DNA of 64,000 nt from Chloroflexi bacterium HGW-Chloroflexi-6 (GCA_002840685.1 PHBU01000012.1:124001-188000), one strand, 5' to 3'. Shown: positions 50,253 to 61,939, counted from the stretch's first letter. The notes: generated by a model from the letters alone, not told the origin. Translations and numbers: made by a program.

Positions 50253-51455
50253 TCAATTGTCGCCAATAGCCCCCAGCAACCGTTCCAGTTTTTCCGCCAG
50301 GGCTTCGCGGCTGAAATGTTCCTCGAGATAAGATCGCCCGGCCAGGCCCATCCGCAAGGCTTCATCGCGGTTTGCGGCCAGCCGGGCGATTGCTTCGGCC
50401 AGCGCAGCCGGATCGCCGGGTTGCGCAAAAACGCCACAGTCTGCCGCCTCGACCACCTCGCGAATCACCCCGTCGATCGCCAACACCACCGGGCGGCCCG
50501 CCGCCATGTAATCGAAAACCTTGTTCGGGTAAGTGGTTTTGTACTCGTCGAGCGGCTTCAAGATCGCCAGGCAGGCATCCGCCCCAGCCAGGGCCGTTGC
50601 CATCTCGTTTTTCGGCACCGGTGGCAAAAAGGTCACATTTTTCAAGCCCATTTCAGTTGCAAGCGCCTGCAAGTTGGCTTTTTCTTTTCCATCCCCCAAA
50701 AAAACAAAGCGATACCTGAAATCCTTTTCGAGCAGCTTGGCGGCCTCCAGCACTACCGTCAGATCATTCGAGATTCCGTGCGCCCCGGCGTACAGAACCA
50801 CAAATTTATTCTTCAGGTAATTTTTCTGGCGGAAGGTATGCCCGTTATCGAGCGGATTGAACATCTCGGGATCGGCCCCGTTCGGGATGAGTTCGACGGA
50901 GCGCGCTCCGCGACCCCGCACATGCTCCACATAGCCCGGACTGTTAACCATCATCCGGTCGGCGCGCCGGTAGAGAAATTTTTCCAGCCAGAAGGAGAGT
51001 TTAATCAGCGTTGGGCTTTTCAGCACCCCGACAGCGATTGCAAAATCTGGCCACAGGTCGCGCACCTCGAACAGGAATTTGGCTCCCTTGAGCCGCGCCA
51101 GCAGCCAGGCTGTCACCCCCTGAAAGATCGGCGGCGATGTGCCCCAGATCACATCCACATTCCTGACGCCCAGCCCAATGAAGAACGATGAAACCATGAA
51201 TGAGACAAAGGCAAAAACACGATGCACGAAAGATTTGTGCAGGGCGCGGTAGGTGTAAGCGCGCAAGATCGTGATATCCCCCCCTATTTTCGCAGAAGAG
51301 GGGGGGGCTGCATTTCCTGTCAAATAACTGACCGGCGAAGCGATCACCGTTACGCGGTGACCTTTTGAAACCAAAAAACGCGCCAGTTCATGGTGGCGCG
51401 TACCGCCCGGTTCGTCGAGCGCGGCAAAAGCTTGATGGATGAGAAGGATGTGCAT
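50253..51455 (-). CDS. Glycosyltransferase family 4
   Basis: 400 residues from ATG 51455 (MHILLIHQAF). GT-B fold: N-terminal PGGTRHHELARFLVSKGHRVTV, and a nucleotide-sugar domain with VVLYAGAHGISNDL and EYKTTYPNKVFDYMAAGRPVV, where the second acid of the usual E-x7-E is Asp. It transfers a sugar from a nucleotide donor, probably to an envelope polysaccharide or lipid-linked oligosaccharide. It is downstream of the heparinase-like gene in the same direction (39 bp gap). Confidence 0.9.
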   Translation of the reverse strand: MHILLIHQAFAALDEPGGTRHHELARFLVSKGHRVTVIASPVSYLTGNAAPPSSAKIGGDITILRAYTYRALHKSFVHRVFAFVSFMVSSFFIGLGVRNVDVIWGTSPPIFQGVTAWLLARLKGAKFLFEVRDLWPDFAIAVGVLKSPTLIKLSFWLEKFLYRRADRMMVNSPGYVEHVRGRGARSVELIPNGADPEMFNPLDNGHTFRQKNYLKNKFVVLYAGAHGISNDLTVVLEAAKLLEKDFRYRFVFLGDGKEKANLQALATEMGLKNVTFLPPVPKNEMATALAGADACLAILKPLDEYKTTYPNKVFDYMAAGRPVVLAIDGVIREVVEAADCGVFAQPGDPAALAEAIARLAANRDEALRMGLAGRSYLEEHFSREALAEKLERLLGAIGDN

Positions 51456-51494
51456 ATCTCTGCTTCCGGAGTACAAAGTCGGGAAACGCTGGAC

Positions 51495-53441
51495 TTACCC
51501 TGGAAAAATAAATTCTGTCAAAAAAACAACATTCTCCGCAGATTGTACTTCAACCGCCAGCGAAAGCGCGGGAGTTTTGACAGCGTAGGTTGGCGAGAAC
51601 CAGCCGCGCAGGGGATCGATATCGCCGGCGCGGGCCAGGGAACAATTGGTAATTGGTGATTGGGGAGTGGTAATTTGCAAGTTCAGCCAGCCGTTCGGTA
51701 GTTTTAACCTGATATTTAATTTTTCATCGCTTGTTTCCATCTCATATTCGCCATCCGGCAGCAGCCAGTGCAGCCTGAATGTATGCGGCTTGCTGCGCAG
51801 GTTGAGCAGTTCATCTTCGACCTGCCAGTGATCGGGAGTCAGCGCGGTTACAACGCGGGTATGTCGCACCCCCAGCCGGGAATAGGCATAATGCCGGGCG
51901 GAAATGCTCCCGCCGGCAGATTTGACTCTCAGCCCATCGACCCGGTCGAGGTAGAGAAAGCGTCCGGCGCGGGTGAACTGGTCAAGGCCATCTACGGTAA
52001 CGGTATTGTGGTGCAGGGCCGAGGTCAGGGGATTGTCCCAGGGGGGCGGGGCATTGTATTGGAAGGTGCCAGGGTCGAGGGTGATGTTCTGTCCGCGCCA
52101 CCACAGGTCGAGATTCAGCAAATCGGCATGGCCGGGGCGCGAACGCAAGCGCGCTGTGCGCAGGTAAGCCCAGCTCTGACCGGAGGCTTGCAGGGTGGTC
52201 GGGTAGATGCCTAAAATCCGCAAATCGGAGGGCGTCGCCGCCTCCACTTTCAACCTTTGACCTTCGACATTAAACCAGAGCGACATCTCATCCCATGCGC
52301 CGGGCGGCAGGCTGTAGCCGAGAAAAGCGCGCGCCGCGGCCTGCACCACGGGACGGTAATCTTCGATGGGCTGGTTGGTCAGCGGGAAAATATATGCGCC
52401 ATCGTTGGGCCCGAGGTTGGGAACTTTTCCGCTCTCGAAGTCGAGCAGGCAGAACAGCCAGTGCGCCGCCAGAGACAGGTTTTCGCGCGCAATCGGTGTC
52501 AGGTGCGAAGTATCGGGTATCAGGTTTTTTCCTGACCCCTGAACCCTGACACCTGACACCCATCTTACCCATAATGCAGTTTGCAGCATCAGGCGGTGGT
52601 AGTTGGTTGAATGCTGGATGTATTCACCGCTCGAATCGATTTGATGCTTGAAGCACCACGCGAGCCATTTCTGACCGGTCTTGCGCCAACTTGCGGATTG
52701 GGGGTGGTCGGGCAGGGCCAGCGCGGCGGTGTAGAGCGCGGCGGCTTCGGTCAGCAGGTGGTTGTTGTTCTGGGCACGGGCATAAACCACGGTCGGGACG
52801 ATACGGCTGGCGTGCAGACCGATCGCAGCCGCGAGGGCAGCGAGGCGTATCGGGGTAGTATGTTCCGAATTGCCGAAAACGGCCCCGGCCCAGGCCAGGG
52901 CAATTAAACGCAGGCCGACTTCTTGTCCGGATGTCCAATTTTCCCCGAAAAAAGGCGGGTTTTCGGCCTGAAAGATCTCAAAATAGCGCCAGAAAGCGGC
53001 CGGGTAGATTTCGTTACCGGTCGCCAGCCAGGCGCGGCCCAGGGGGAAGGCCCAGCCGAAGCGGGCAGGTTCCCAAACATGTTTAATGTCTGTGGGGTGC
53101 GGGCGGGTTTCGAGCTTCGTCCAGTGGGTTTTCGGCGAGGGCGGGGTAAGTTGGATGGGGACGGGCGGCCCGCCAAAGGCGCGGAATTGCCCGCTGACGA
53201 TTTCATCGGCGGCCTGGCGCAGCAGCGATAAACCGCCTGGGCCGAGGCTGGAGAGCAGTTTTTCGCGTTCAGGCAGTGGCAGCGGAAAATTGAATGGGGC
53301 GGGTTGGGCTTGGGTGTTTTCGCTGCGCCGGTAATGACCGCTTTTCAGGCCAAGTTTATAGAGCGCGAGCAGTCCAACCTGGGTTGGGCCAAGCTCGCGC
53401 AGGGCTTTCAGGGCAGTGAGGAGGCGTTGACTGATTTTCAT
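51495..53441 (-). CDS. Heparinase II/III-like polysaccharide lyase or polysaccharide-processing protein
   Basis: 648 residues. The N-terminal alpha-toroid domain (FGWAFPLGRAWLATGNEIYP; NNHLLTEAAALYTAAL; SGEYIQHSTNYHRLML) carries the Asn, His and Tyr expected of the family. The C-terminal beta-sandwich begins near GHADLLNLDLWWRGQNITLD with NTVTVDGLDQ. Such proteins sit in Wzy-type polysaccharide clusters. Two low-complexity pieces, residues about 293-315 and 588-601, come from short DNA repeats inserted in frame. Its ATG overlaps the stop of the upstream gene (ATGA), so they are translationally coupled. Confidence 0.88.
   Translation of the reverse strand: MKISQRLLTALKALRELGPTQVGLLALYKLGLKSGHYRRSENTQAQPAPFNFPLPLPEREKLLSSLGPGGLSLLRQAADEIVSGQFRAFGGPPVPIQLTPPSPKTHWTKLETRPHPTDIKHVWEPARFGWAFPLGRAWLATGNEIYPAAFWRYFEIFQAENPPFFGENWTSGQEVGLRLIALAWAGAVFGNSEHTTPIRLAALAAAIGLHASRIVPTVVYARAQNNNHLLTEAAALYTAALALPDHPQSASWRKTGQKWLAWCFKHQIDSSGEYIQHSTNYHRLMLQTALWVRWVSGVRVQGSGKNLIPDTSHLTPIARENLSLAAHWLFCLLDFESGKVPNLGPNDGAYIFPLTNQPIEDYRPVVQAAARAFLGYSLPPGAWDEMSLWFNVEGQRLKVEAATPSDLRILGIYPTTLQASGQSWAYLRTARLRSRPGHADLLNLDLWWRGQNITLDPGTFQYNAPPPWDNPLTSALHHNTVTVDGLDQFTRAGRFLYLDRVDGLRVKSAGGSISARHYAYSRLGVRHTRVVTALTPDHWQVEDELLNLRSKPHTFRLHWLLPDGEYEMETSDEKLNIRLKLPNGWLNLQITTPQSPITNCSLARAGDIDPLRGWFSPTYAVKTPALSLAVEVQSAENVVFLTEFIFPG
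51641..51676. repeat. ATTGGTAATTGGTGATTGG-type micro-repeat inside the heparinase-like gene
   Basis: Imperfect repeats of (A/G)ATTGG followed by GAGTGG and TAATTTG, read in frame as LQITTPQSPITNC. Such TTGGTAATTGGTGATTGG strings are usually seen between genes (from memory). Confidence 0.6.
52500..52562. repeat. CCTGA-type micro-repeat inside the heparinase-like gene
   Basis: CCTGACCCCTGAACCCTGAC followed by ACCTGACACC, with a CAGGTTTTTTCCTG core, reads on the coding strand as SGVRVQGSGKNLIPDTSHL. It resembles the leader just before dnaE (ACACCTGAAACCTGACG, near 21700). Confidence 0.65.
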
Positions 53442-54199
53442 AATAAGGCGTTTGCCGGGGCGCTTTTACACCACAACCAGATCCCCAGGCCAGCCAGCAG
53501 GTAGATCAGCAAGACCGGCAGCGAATAGCCGAAAACAGATACGAAGAACCGGTTTTCCTGGTTGACCATTTCGCGGACCCAGCCATCGCTGAGATTGAGT
53601 GTCAGGCCGCTCAGGGCACTGCCCAGGAAGGCGGCCCCCAGCCAGCGCAGACGGTCTTGCCCGTTGGGCAGGCTGCGCAAGCCCAACACCATACAGGTCA
53701 GGAAGATCAGCGTGAACACAATTACGATGGCGGGTTGGGACAGCTCGAGCCGATAGGCGATATCGTACTCGTCACCGTAGGGGCGCAGGGGGTTGCGCAG
53801 GTAGTAGAGCGACATGGATAATGACATGACCAGGCAAAGCATCAACCCTGTTTGCGAAACGGCCGGGCGGGCGCTTTTGCGGGCCTGCCACAGTCCGATG
53901 AGCGCAACGAAAATAGAGGCAACTGGCCCGCCAGCCGAGAAGACGGCCTGTTGAATGTTATCGCTCGGGTAGCGGCTGACCCTGAACCAGCCGGGGCTGC
54001 CGCCTGTGTCACGGATCTCTTGCCAGTTTTCGGGGTGTGAGGGCGGGCCATCTTCCCAGCGCTGTACCAAGCCGATAAAACCCCAGGTGGGGTTGCAGTT
54101 GAGCGCATGGCAGACCAGCATATGCCCGGTTTCGTGAGCGGCCTGGGCAAGAATGTTGATCAGGATGGCAAGCAGGAGAAGTTGGGAGAATCCTTTCAC
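53438..54199 (-). CDS. Polytopic membrane protein with an HExxH motif (M50-like)
   Basis: 253 residues with about seven hydrophobic segments. AHETGHMLVCH in the first helix gives an HExxH zinc-type motif followed by another His, as in membrane-embedded M50-like proteases. No NxxPxxxLDG motif is obvious, so peptidase activity is not assured. It heads a three-gene unit with the lyase-like and glycosyltransferase genes, 7 bp after the ligA stop. Confidence 0.75.
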   Translation of the reverse strand: MKGFSQLLLLAILINILAQAAHETGHMLVCHALNCNPTWGFIGLVQRWEDGPPSHPENWQEIRDTGGSPGWFRVSRYPSDNIQQAVFSAGGPVASIFVALIGLWQARKSARPAVSQTGLMLCLVMSLSMSLYYLRNPLRPYGDEYDIAYRLELSQPAIVIVFTLIFLTCMVLGLRSLPNGQDRLRWLGAAFLGSALSGLTLNLSDGWVREMVNQENRFFVSVFGYSLPVLLIYLLAGLGIWLWCKSAPANALL

Positions 54200-54206
54200 A
54201 ACGCGA

Positions 54207-56363
<2,157 letters not shown>

Positions 56364-57347
56364 TTACACAGATACTGGCGATTTTTCGGGCGCGTGGGCC
56401 GCCTTGTAACGTTCAAAAACATCCCGGTAGGGCGCATGAAGGCGCGTCTGGCTTTCGCGCAGCAGCATCGAAAGCAGTTCGGCCCCCAATACCATCTCGG
56501 CATGCTGTAGCACGATCTCAAGCAGGCGTTGGTAAACCTGCCCGGCCTGTTCTGGTGATGAAAAAACAGCCTGGTCGGTAATATTATGAGCAGAAACCGT
56601 GATATTCCAGCCGTTGGCCGATGCTGCAAAATTCATCTCACGCACGATCGTATTGACCACCAGCCGGCCGGTCAGTTCTTCAAACCGTTGAAACAGGTGC
56701 GACACCTGCCAGGTAAAAGCATGGTGCAGGAAGTATTCATCCCAGGCAGGGCCGGTGTTTCGGCTGTCGTAGATTTTTAGTTTGCAGCGGGTTTCCTTCC
56801 AGCCGTACAGAGCCGTCATGCTCCCGGCGCTATGCAAAATCTGGTTGGATGCGATGAAAAGCGTATGACGCGCCGGCTGGCCGCCGCCCGGTAAAAGCGC
56901 CAGTCCCTGAGCGCTGGGCCAGGAGATGTGGGCCAGCCCCGGCGCGGTTTGCAGCCCGGTTTCTTCGATGGCTTTTTCCAACTGCCCCGGCCGGATGGCG
57001 GTGGCGGTTTCATCTTGTGGCTGCTCGAGCAGAATTTTTACCATTCGCGCGGTATGCGGGGTCAGCGCCAGGACGCGGACTCGCAAGGTGGATCGTTTAT
57101 TCGGTAAAACGCTGAACAGGTCGCCGGTATCGAGGCGGCTGGGGGCGGGGCCGAGGCTGTAAATGTTGATAACCTGTCCGCGCACCAAGACCGCCGCCAG
57201 GTTGGCTCGAGGCGCCAGCCCGATCTCCAAAACACAGGTTTGGAAGTCGCCCTGGCGGGTTTGCAAGGCATTGGCAAACTCAGCCCGCGACAAAAGTTGC
57301 CAATCGCTGTTGGTGGCATGGAACAGGCAAAACGGATTCTTTTTCAC
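56364..57347 (-). CDS. Conserved-type protein of unrecognised family, paralogue A
   Basis: 327 residues from a GTG at 57347, with TAGCAT 6 nt upstream (possible leaderless start). No signal peptide or membrane segment. The second half (from about residue 200: AWDEYFLHHAFTWQ, ELTGRLVVNTIVRE, ANGWNITVSAHNITD, LGAELLSMLL) parallels the protein encoded at 59834-60781 in order and spacing. It lies directly upstream of ligA on the same strand, with a 42-bp gap. I do not recognise a family; a cytosolic regulatory role is possible but not shown. Confidence 0.75.
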   Translation of the reverse strand: MKKNPFCLFHATNSDWQLLSRAEFANALQTRQGDFQTCVLEIGLAPRANLAAVLVRGQVINIYSLGPAPSRLDTGDLFSVLPNKRSTLRVRVLALTPHTARMVKILLEQPQDETATAIRPGQLEKAIEETGLQTAPGLAHISWPSAQGLALLPGGGQPARHTLFIASNQILHSAGSMTALYGWKETRCKLKIYDSRNTGPAWDEYFLHHAFTWQVSHLFQRFEELTGRLVVNTIVREMNFAASANGWNITVSAHNITDQAVFSSPEQAGQVYQRLLEIVLQHAEMVLGAELLSMLLRESQTRLHAPYRDVFERYKAAHAPEKSPVSV

Positions 57348-57510
57348 AATCCTATGCTAACACAAGCTTATTTTTACAATCGTACAGCCTCATTTCAAGC
57401 TGATGACAGGTTTGTAATGAATGCTATAAATTCATATCAAATCCCACTATTTTGACAAAACACCTGTAAAATGGGATGGAGAAAGCATCAACTTTCACAC
57501 CGGAGAAAAC

Positions 57511-58944
57511 ATGAGTCATTCATTGGCAAATGAGCAGGCCCCCCAACAAAATGACAAGCGCGAAATTTTTGGTTGGGGCATGTACGATTGGGCCAACTCG
57601 GCCTTCAGCACCACGGTCGGGACAGTTTTTCTCGGCCCGTACCTGGCTTCACTGGCCCGTGACGCTGCAAAATTGGAGTTCCTCGTCAAAAACGGCTTTG
57701 AGTGGACCGAGAAAATCGCCGCGCAATACCCGCTGACGGCCAGCCTGGGCGGTTTGCAGGTTGCTCCCGATTCCTTCCTGCCTTACTGTGTTTCGTTTTC
57801 GGTCGGTCTCCAGGTCTTGTTCCTGCCCATCCTTGGCGCAATTGCTGATTATTCACACATGCGCAAACAGATGATGCAGGTTTTTGCCACGGTTGGCGCG
57901 CTGGCAACCATTGGGTTATTTGTTGTTACCGGTGATTTATGGTGGCTTGGCGGCTTGCTCTACATCCTTGCCAACCTGGCCTTTGGCGCTGCGATGGTTT
58001 TTTACAATTCCTACCTGCCTGATATTGCCAGTGAAGAGAAACGCGATAGCGTCTCCTCCTACGGTTGGGCGATGGGCTACCTGGGCGGCGGATTGCTGCT
58101 ACTGTTGAACCTGGCTTTCTATCAATTCAGGGAAACCCTGGGAGTTCCTACCGACCTGGCGGTGCGGATCAATCTTGCATCGGCTGGCCTGTGGTGGATG
58201 GGTTTCTCGTTCATCACCTGGTCCAGGCTGCGTTCGCGCCGCGCCGCGCGGCCTTTGCCGGCTGGCGAAAATTATGTCAGCATCGGGTTCAAGCAGCTTG
58301 CGCAAACCCTGCGCGAAGTTAAACACTTTCCTGAAACGCTCAAATACCTGCTGGCTTATTTCCTGTATAACGACGGCATCCAAACCGTTATTGCGGTTTC
58401 TGCTACTTTTGCCGCGGCCCCGCTTATCAACGGTGGCCTGGAAGTGGATCAGGGCACGCTGACCATCGTCATCTTGATGATCCAGTTTGTTGCCTTTGGG
58501 GGCGCATTGATCTGGGGCCGGTTGGCCGGCAAAATTGGCGCGAAAGAGTCGATCATCGTCAGCCTGATCATTTGGGCCGGGGTGGTGATCTATGCTTATG
58601 GCGGAATGTACGGCGACAGCCGTGTTACCCAGTTCTACATCCTTGGTTTTTTCATTGCCATGGTGATGGGCGGCAGTCAGGCCATCAGTCGCAGTCTGTT
58701 TGCGCAGATGATCCCGATCGGCAAGGAAGCTGAGTTTTACTCGTTCTATGAAATTTCTGAGCGCGGCACCTCCTGGGTTGGGCCGTTGCTCTTCGGGCTG
58801 ATGAATCAGGTTTTTGGCAGCCTGCGCCCGGCCTTGCTTTCGCTCATTTTCTTCTTTGTGGCGGGGCTGATCATTCTGCCTTTCGTCAACGTTAAAAAGG
58901 CCATCGCGGATGTCAAAGCCTACGATATAGAGAAAAAGGCGTAG
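57511..58944 (+). CDS. MFS transporter of the UMF1/Atg22-like family
   Basis: 477 residues; CGGAG stands before the ATG. WGMYDWANSAFSTTVGTVFL is the family signature, and 11-12 hydrophobic segments follow, ending with ISERGTSWVGPLLFGLMNQ, also typical. Homologues in eukaryotes export amino acids from the vacuole; bacterial substrates are unknown. A 20-bp-stem terminator follows. Confidence 0.9.
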   Translation: MSHSLANEQAPQQNDKREIFGWGMYDWANSAFSTTVGTVFLGPYLASLARDAAKLEFLVKNGFEWTEKIAAQYPLTASLGGLQVAPDSFLPYCVSFSVGLQVLFLPILGAIADYSHMRKQMMQVFATVGALATIGLFVVTGDLWWLGGLLYILANLAFGAAMVFYNSYLPDIASEEKRDSVSSYGWAMGYLGGGLLLLLNLAFYQFRETLGVPTDLAVRINLASAGLWWMGFSFITWSRLRSRRAARPLPAGENYVSIGFKQLAQTLREVKHFPETLKYLLAYFLYNDGIQTVIAVSATFAAAPLINGGLEVDQGTLTIVILMIQFVAFGGALIWGRLAGKIGAKESIIVSLIIWAGVVIYAYGGMYGDSRVTQFYILGFFIAMVMGGSQAISRSLFAQMIPIGKEAEFYSFYEISERGTSWVGPLLFGLMNQVFGSLRPALLSLIFFFVAGLIILPFVNVKKAIADVKAYDIEKKA

Positions 58945-58953
58945 GGTCGTCTG

Positions 58954-58995
58954 AATCAAAAACGGCGCGGATTTCAATCCGCGCCGTTTTTGATT
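58954..58995. terminator. Bidirectional terminator with a 20-bp perfect stem
   Basis: 58954-58973 pairs perfectly with 58976-58995. It lies between the convergent MFS gene and the minus-strand membrane protein gene, A-rich on one side and T-rich on the other. Confidence 0.85.
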
Positions 58996-59002
58996 CCCAT
59001 CT

Positions 59003-59821
59003 TTATTGGGCGAATTCTTCAGTCTCTGAGCCGGTTTTGAGGAGCGTATATTGCCACCAGAACCCGAGCGCAAAAACAATGTAAGACAGGTTATAGGCCA
59101 TATCTGAGAGCAAGCGATAAAAATTGTCCTGCTCGACAGTAAAAACATATTGCCCGGTTTGTAACGATGCCGCATAGATCGCATCGGCAACCAACAAAGC
59201 AATGAAACCCCAGAAGGGTCGGGAGAGCCAGCCTTGCCCAAAGGTGCGCACCAAATATAAAGCAATCAGCGCCAGGGCCAGGTCGAGAACGGGGTACAGG
59301 TATTCGAGAAAACTTTCAACATCAAAAGCCCCGGAACGCCAGAACGTAAGTCCCAAGGCGAGGCCTGTCGCCAGCAGGTAAGCTGCGAAAGTATAAATAG
59401 CTAATTTCTTTTTTGTAAACCTGGATGAAAAGATCAATCGATATTGCTGAAAAAGCCCTACGAAGAGGAAAACATAGCCTATCAGATAGAACGGGTCTGC
59501 GATCGAAAAGGAGGGCACTTCGCTAATCGTCATGTTGAGAATTGCCCAAATGCCATCGCCAATGAAAAATAATCCAAACCCAACGATGAAGCAGCCCCAA
59601 ATAAGCCTGGGTCCTTCGCCGCGTTCGTAGAATCCCAGCAGCTGCCATAGCAGTAAAACCGGATAAGCAGAAAAGACAAGGTAAATCAGGTTTAAGATTA
59701 GATCATTGCCGCTCCCCGAAAAAGGGGCAACCAGGTAAACCCAGGTATAAATTAAAAACAGCAAGACCATCACGGCCAGGAAGACAATAAGATTTTGCTT
59801 GGGTTGAGGGCTTTTAAACAT
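59003..59821 (-). CDS. Polytopic membrane protein, function unknown
   Basis: 272 residues with about eight hydrophobic segments and short loops, and no catalytic domain. Patterns such as FIGDGIWAILNMTI and LLVADAIYAASLQTG recall the membrane sensor regions found at the N-terminus of signalling proteins, here standing alone. It follows the paralogue B gene by 12 bp and is probably co-transcribed with it. Confidence 0.75.
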   Translation of the reverse strand: MFKSPQPKQNLIVFLAVMVLLFLIYTWVYLVAPFSGSGNDLILNLIYLVFSAYPVLLLWQLLGFYERGEGPRLIWGCFIVGFGLFFIGDGIWAILNMTISEVPSFSIADPFYLIGYVFLFVGLFQQYRLIFSSRFTKKKLAIYTFAAYLLATGLALGLTFWRSGAFDVESFLEYLYPVLDLALALIALYLVRTFGQGWLSRPFWGFIALLVADAIYAASLQTGQYVFTVEQDNFYRLLSDMAYNLSYIVFALGFWWQYTLLKTGSETEEFAQ

Positions 59822-59833
59822 TGCCAGTTATCC

Positions 59834-60781
59834 TTAGGGGGATGAAAAACCATCGATACTGGATAGAAGACTGGACACTTTGGCCCGGTTCTCTGGTAGT
59901 TCGTTGTTTAAATAATCACCTAACAAATACATCGCCAGCTTTTTGCCAATCGACAATGATATATGATGGAACATGTGTGCCAGGATATATTGATACGTTT
60001 TGTGATATTGTTTTGTGTCTGACAATGCCAGGTGGTCAATAATATGTCCTTTTCGAAATTCAATCGGCCAATCATTGCTTTTCGTAAAATGATAAATCGT
60101 TCGTTCCAACGACTGTGTCATGATTTTGCCGGTTAACAGACCGTAGCGATGCAAAACCACCTCACAAATTTCGCAGAAATAGCGGTGCAGAAGATATTCC
60201 TGCCAGGCCTCACTCTCAGCTGAAAAGGGGAAGTAAGCGGCTGAAAATTTAGAATTTAGGGATTCCAATAGCGTGGAGATCAATATTGGGTCTGCAACCA
60301 GTTCGCCGGATGAAATATCCACCACCTGGTCAACAGCTTTGCCTGAACCGGGGAAAAATACGAAAAATTGATCCTGACCGTGCTGCGCCCAGAGCATGCC
60401 GGGCTGCTTCAGATTTTGATAATTTTTCAGCATCACAACAAAATCCCCCGCGGCGTAGTTTTCAACGCCTGGCAGGGGATTAGCACTGAACCAAATTTTT
60501 GCCGCACGAATTGCAAAGTCTGGCAGGCAGCCATGTGAAATCTTCGCGCCAAACCAGTTGTCCTGCAGCGCTTTTTCAGTATCCAGCAAAGATACATTTT
60601 TGCCAGTGGCAACACAGCTTGGATAAAACTTCCCATCCACGATCAAGAAGTAGAAATTATGATCTGCCTGGCGTAATCTTGCCAGCGCATGATGATTGGG
60701 GTTTTGGTGCTCTTTCAATTCCTGCAAAAAAGAGGCGCCCAAACATACTTTCTCGGATGAAAGATAGTTTTCTCCAAACAT
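59834..60781 (-). CDS. Conserved-type protein of unrecognised family, paralogue B
   Basis: 315 residues, soluble. From residue 192 it parallels paralogue A: AWQEYLLHRYFCE, LLTGKIMTQSLER, SNDWPIEFRKGHIID, and IGKKLAMYLLGDYLNN. Its GC content looks lower than that of paralogue A. TATAGT (60788-60793, minus) lies 6 nt before the ATG, another likely leaderless start. It is linked to the polytopic membrane gene downstream, which suggests a membrane partner. Function unknown. Confidence 0.78.
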   Translation of the reverse strand: MFGENYLSSEKVCLGASFLQELKEHQNPNHHALARLRQADHNFYFLIVDGKFYPSCVATGKNVSLLDTEKALQDNWFGAKISHGCLPDFAIRAAKIWFSANPLPGVENYAAGDFVVMLKNYQNLKQPGMLWAQHGQDQFFVFFPGSGKAVDQVVDISSGELVADPILISTLLESLNSKFSAAYFPFSAESEAWQEYLLHRYFCEICEVVLHRYGLLTGKIMTQSLERTIYHFTKSNDWPIEFRKGHIIDHLALSDTKQYHKTYQYILAHMFHHISLSIGKKLAMYLLGDYLNNELPENRAKVSSLLSSIDGFSSP

Positions 60782-60793
60782 GGTTCAACTATA

Positions 60794-61840
60794 TCACTTA
60801 AGGATTAAGCTTGACAGTGCAAGGTAGGTTGCGGGGATAACTTCGGGTGACTTGAACGACTCGGTGACGATTGCCGGATCCTTTAACCCGTGACCGGTGC
60901 ACACCACGACGATCTTTTTCCCGCGCGGATCGAACTCACCCGTAGCCGTTCTCGCCATTAAACCGGCCAGCCCGGCCGCCGAGGCCGGTTCGACCCAAAT
61001 CCCCTCGCTGGCCAGGATTCTTTGCGTCGAAAGAATTTCGGCATCCGAAACGGCGATGATCATGCCGTTCGACTCTTGGGCCGCTTCGATGGCCTGTTCA
61101 CCCCGCGCCGGCCGCCCAATGCGGATGGCCGTTGCCACGGTTTCGGGCTTGTCAACCGGGTGTCCCAACACCAGCGGAGCAGCGCCTGCCGCCTGTACGC
61201 CCAAAATCTGCGGCAGGCCGCTGGCCTTGAGTTGGTTGTACTGCTTGAATCCGGCCCAGTATGAGGTGATATTCCCGGCGTTGCCGACCGGCAGGCACAA
61301 CCAGTCGGGCGCATGAGTGAGATCGTCGCAGATCTCAAAAGCGGCGCTCTTTTGGCCCTCGATGCGGTATGGGTTGATCGAATTGACCAGCGCGATCTGT
61401 GTCTTCTGGGTGATCTCGACCACCAGCGAAAGGGCATCGTCGAAAGATCCCTGAACCTGGATGACCTCCGCGCCGTAGGCCACGGCCCCGGCCAGTTTGC
61501 CCATCGCCACTTTGCCTTCAGGGATGAGCACAATTGCGCGCAGGCCCGAACGGGCGGCATAGGCGGCGGCGGAAGCGGCCGTATTGCCGGTCGAAGCGCA
61601 GATCACTGTCTGTGCGCCGCGCCCGACCGCTTCGCTGATCGCGGCGGTCATGCCCCGGTCTTTGAAGGAACCGGTTGGGTTCAAACCTTCGAACTTGACG
61701 AAGAGCTCGCAGCCCAATTCGCGCCCCAGGCGCGGCAGCGGGATGAGCGGCGTGTTGCCTTCCAGCAGCGAAACCGGTTGGGTATGCGCGGGCAGGTCGA
61801 GCAATTGCCCGTAACGATGTAAAATGCCTTGATAAGCCAT
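60794..61840 (-). CDS. thrC: Threonine synthase
   Basis: 348 residues from ATG 61840, with TGGAG upstream. It is a PLP enzyme of fold type II: the Lys is in NPTGSFKDRGM, a Gly-rich phosphate loop lies in LPVGNAGNITSYWAGFKQY, and STGNTAASAAAYAA is typical of threonine synthase. It converts phosphohomoserine to threonine. It is divergent from thrB, the preceding enzyme of the pathway. The frame extends to 61891, but the inner ATG has the ribosome site. Confidence 0.94.
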   Translation of the reverse strand: MAYQGILHRYGQLLDLPAHTQPVSLLEGNTPLIPLPRLGRELGCELFVKFEGLNPTGSFKDRGMTAAISEAVGRGAQTVICASTGNTAASAAAYAARSGLRAIVLIPEGKVAMGKLAGAVAYGAEVIQVQGSFDDALSLVVEITQKTQIALVNSINPYRIEGQKSAAFEICDDLTHAPDWLCLPVGNAGNITSYWAGFKQYNQLKASGLPQILGVQAAGAAPLVLGHPVDKPETVATAIRIGRPARGEQAIEAAQESNGMIIAVSDAEILSTQRILASEGIWVEPASAAGLAGLMARTATGEFDPRGKKIVVVCTGHGLKDPAIVTESFKSPEVIPATYLALSSLILK

Positions 61841-61939
61841 GATAAAACTCCAGGGAAAAAAGATTGGCGCGATTATACCTGTCCCGGTCACAATTTGTGG
61901 CTACGAGTATTATATAATGTGAAAAAGGCAAACTTACTC

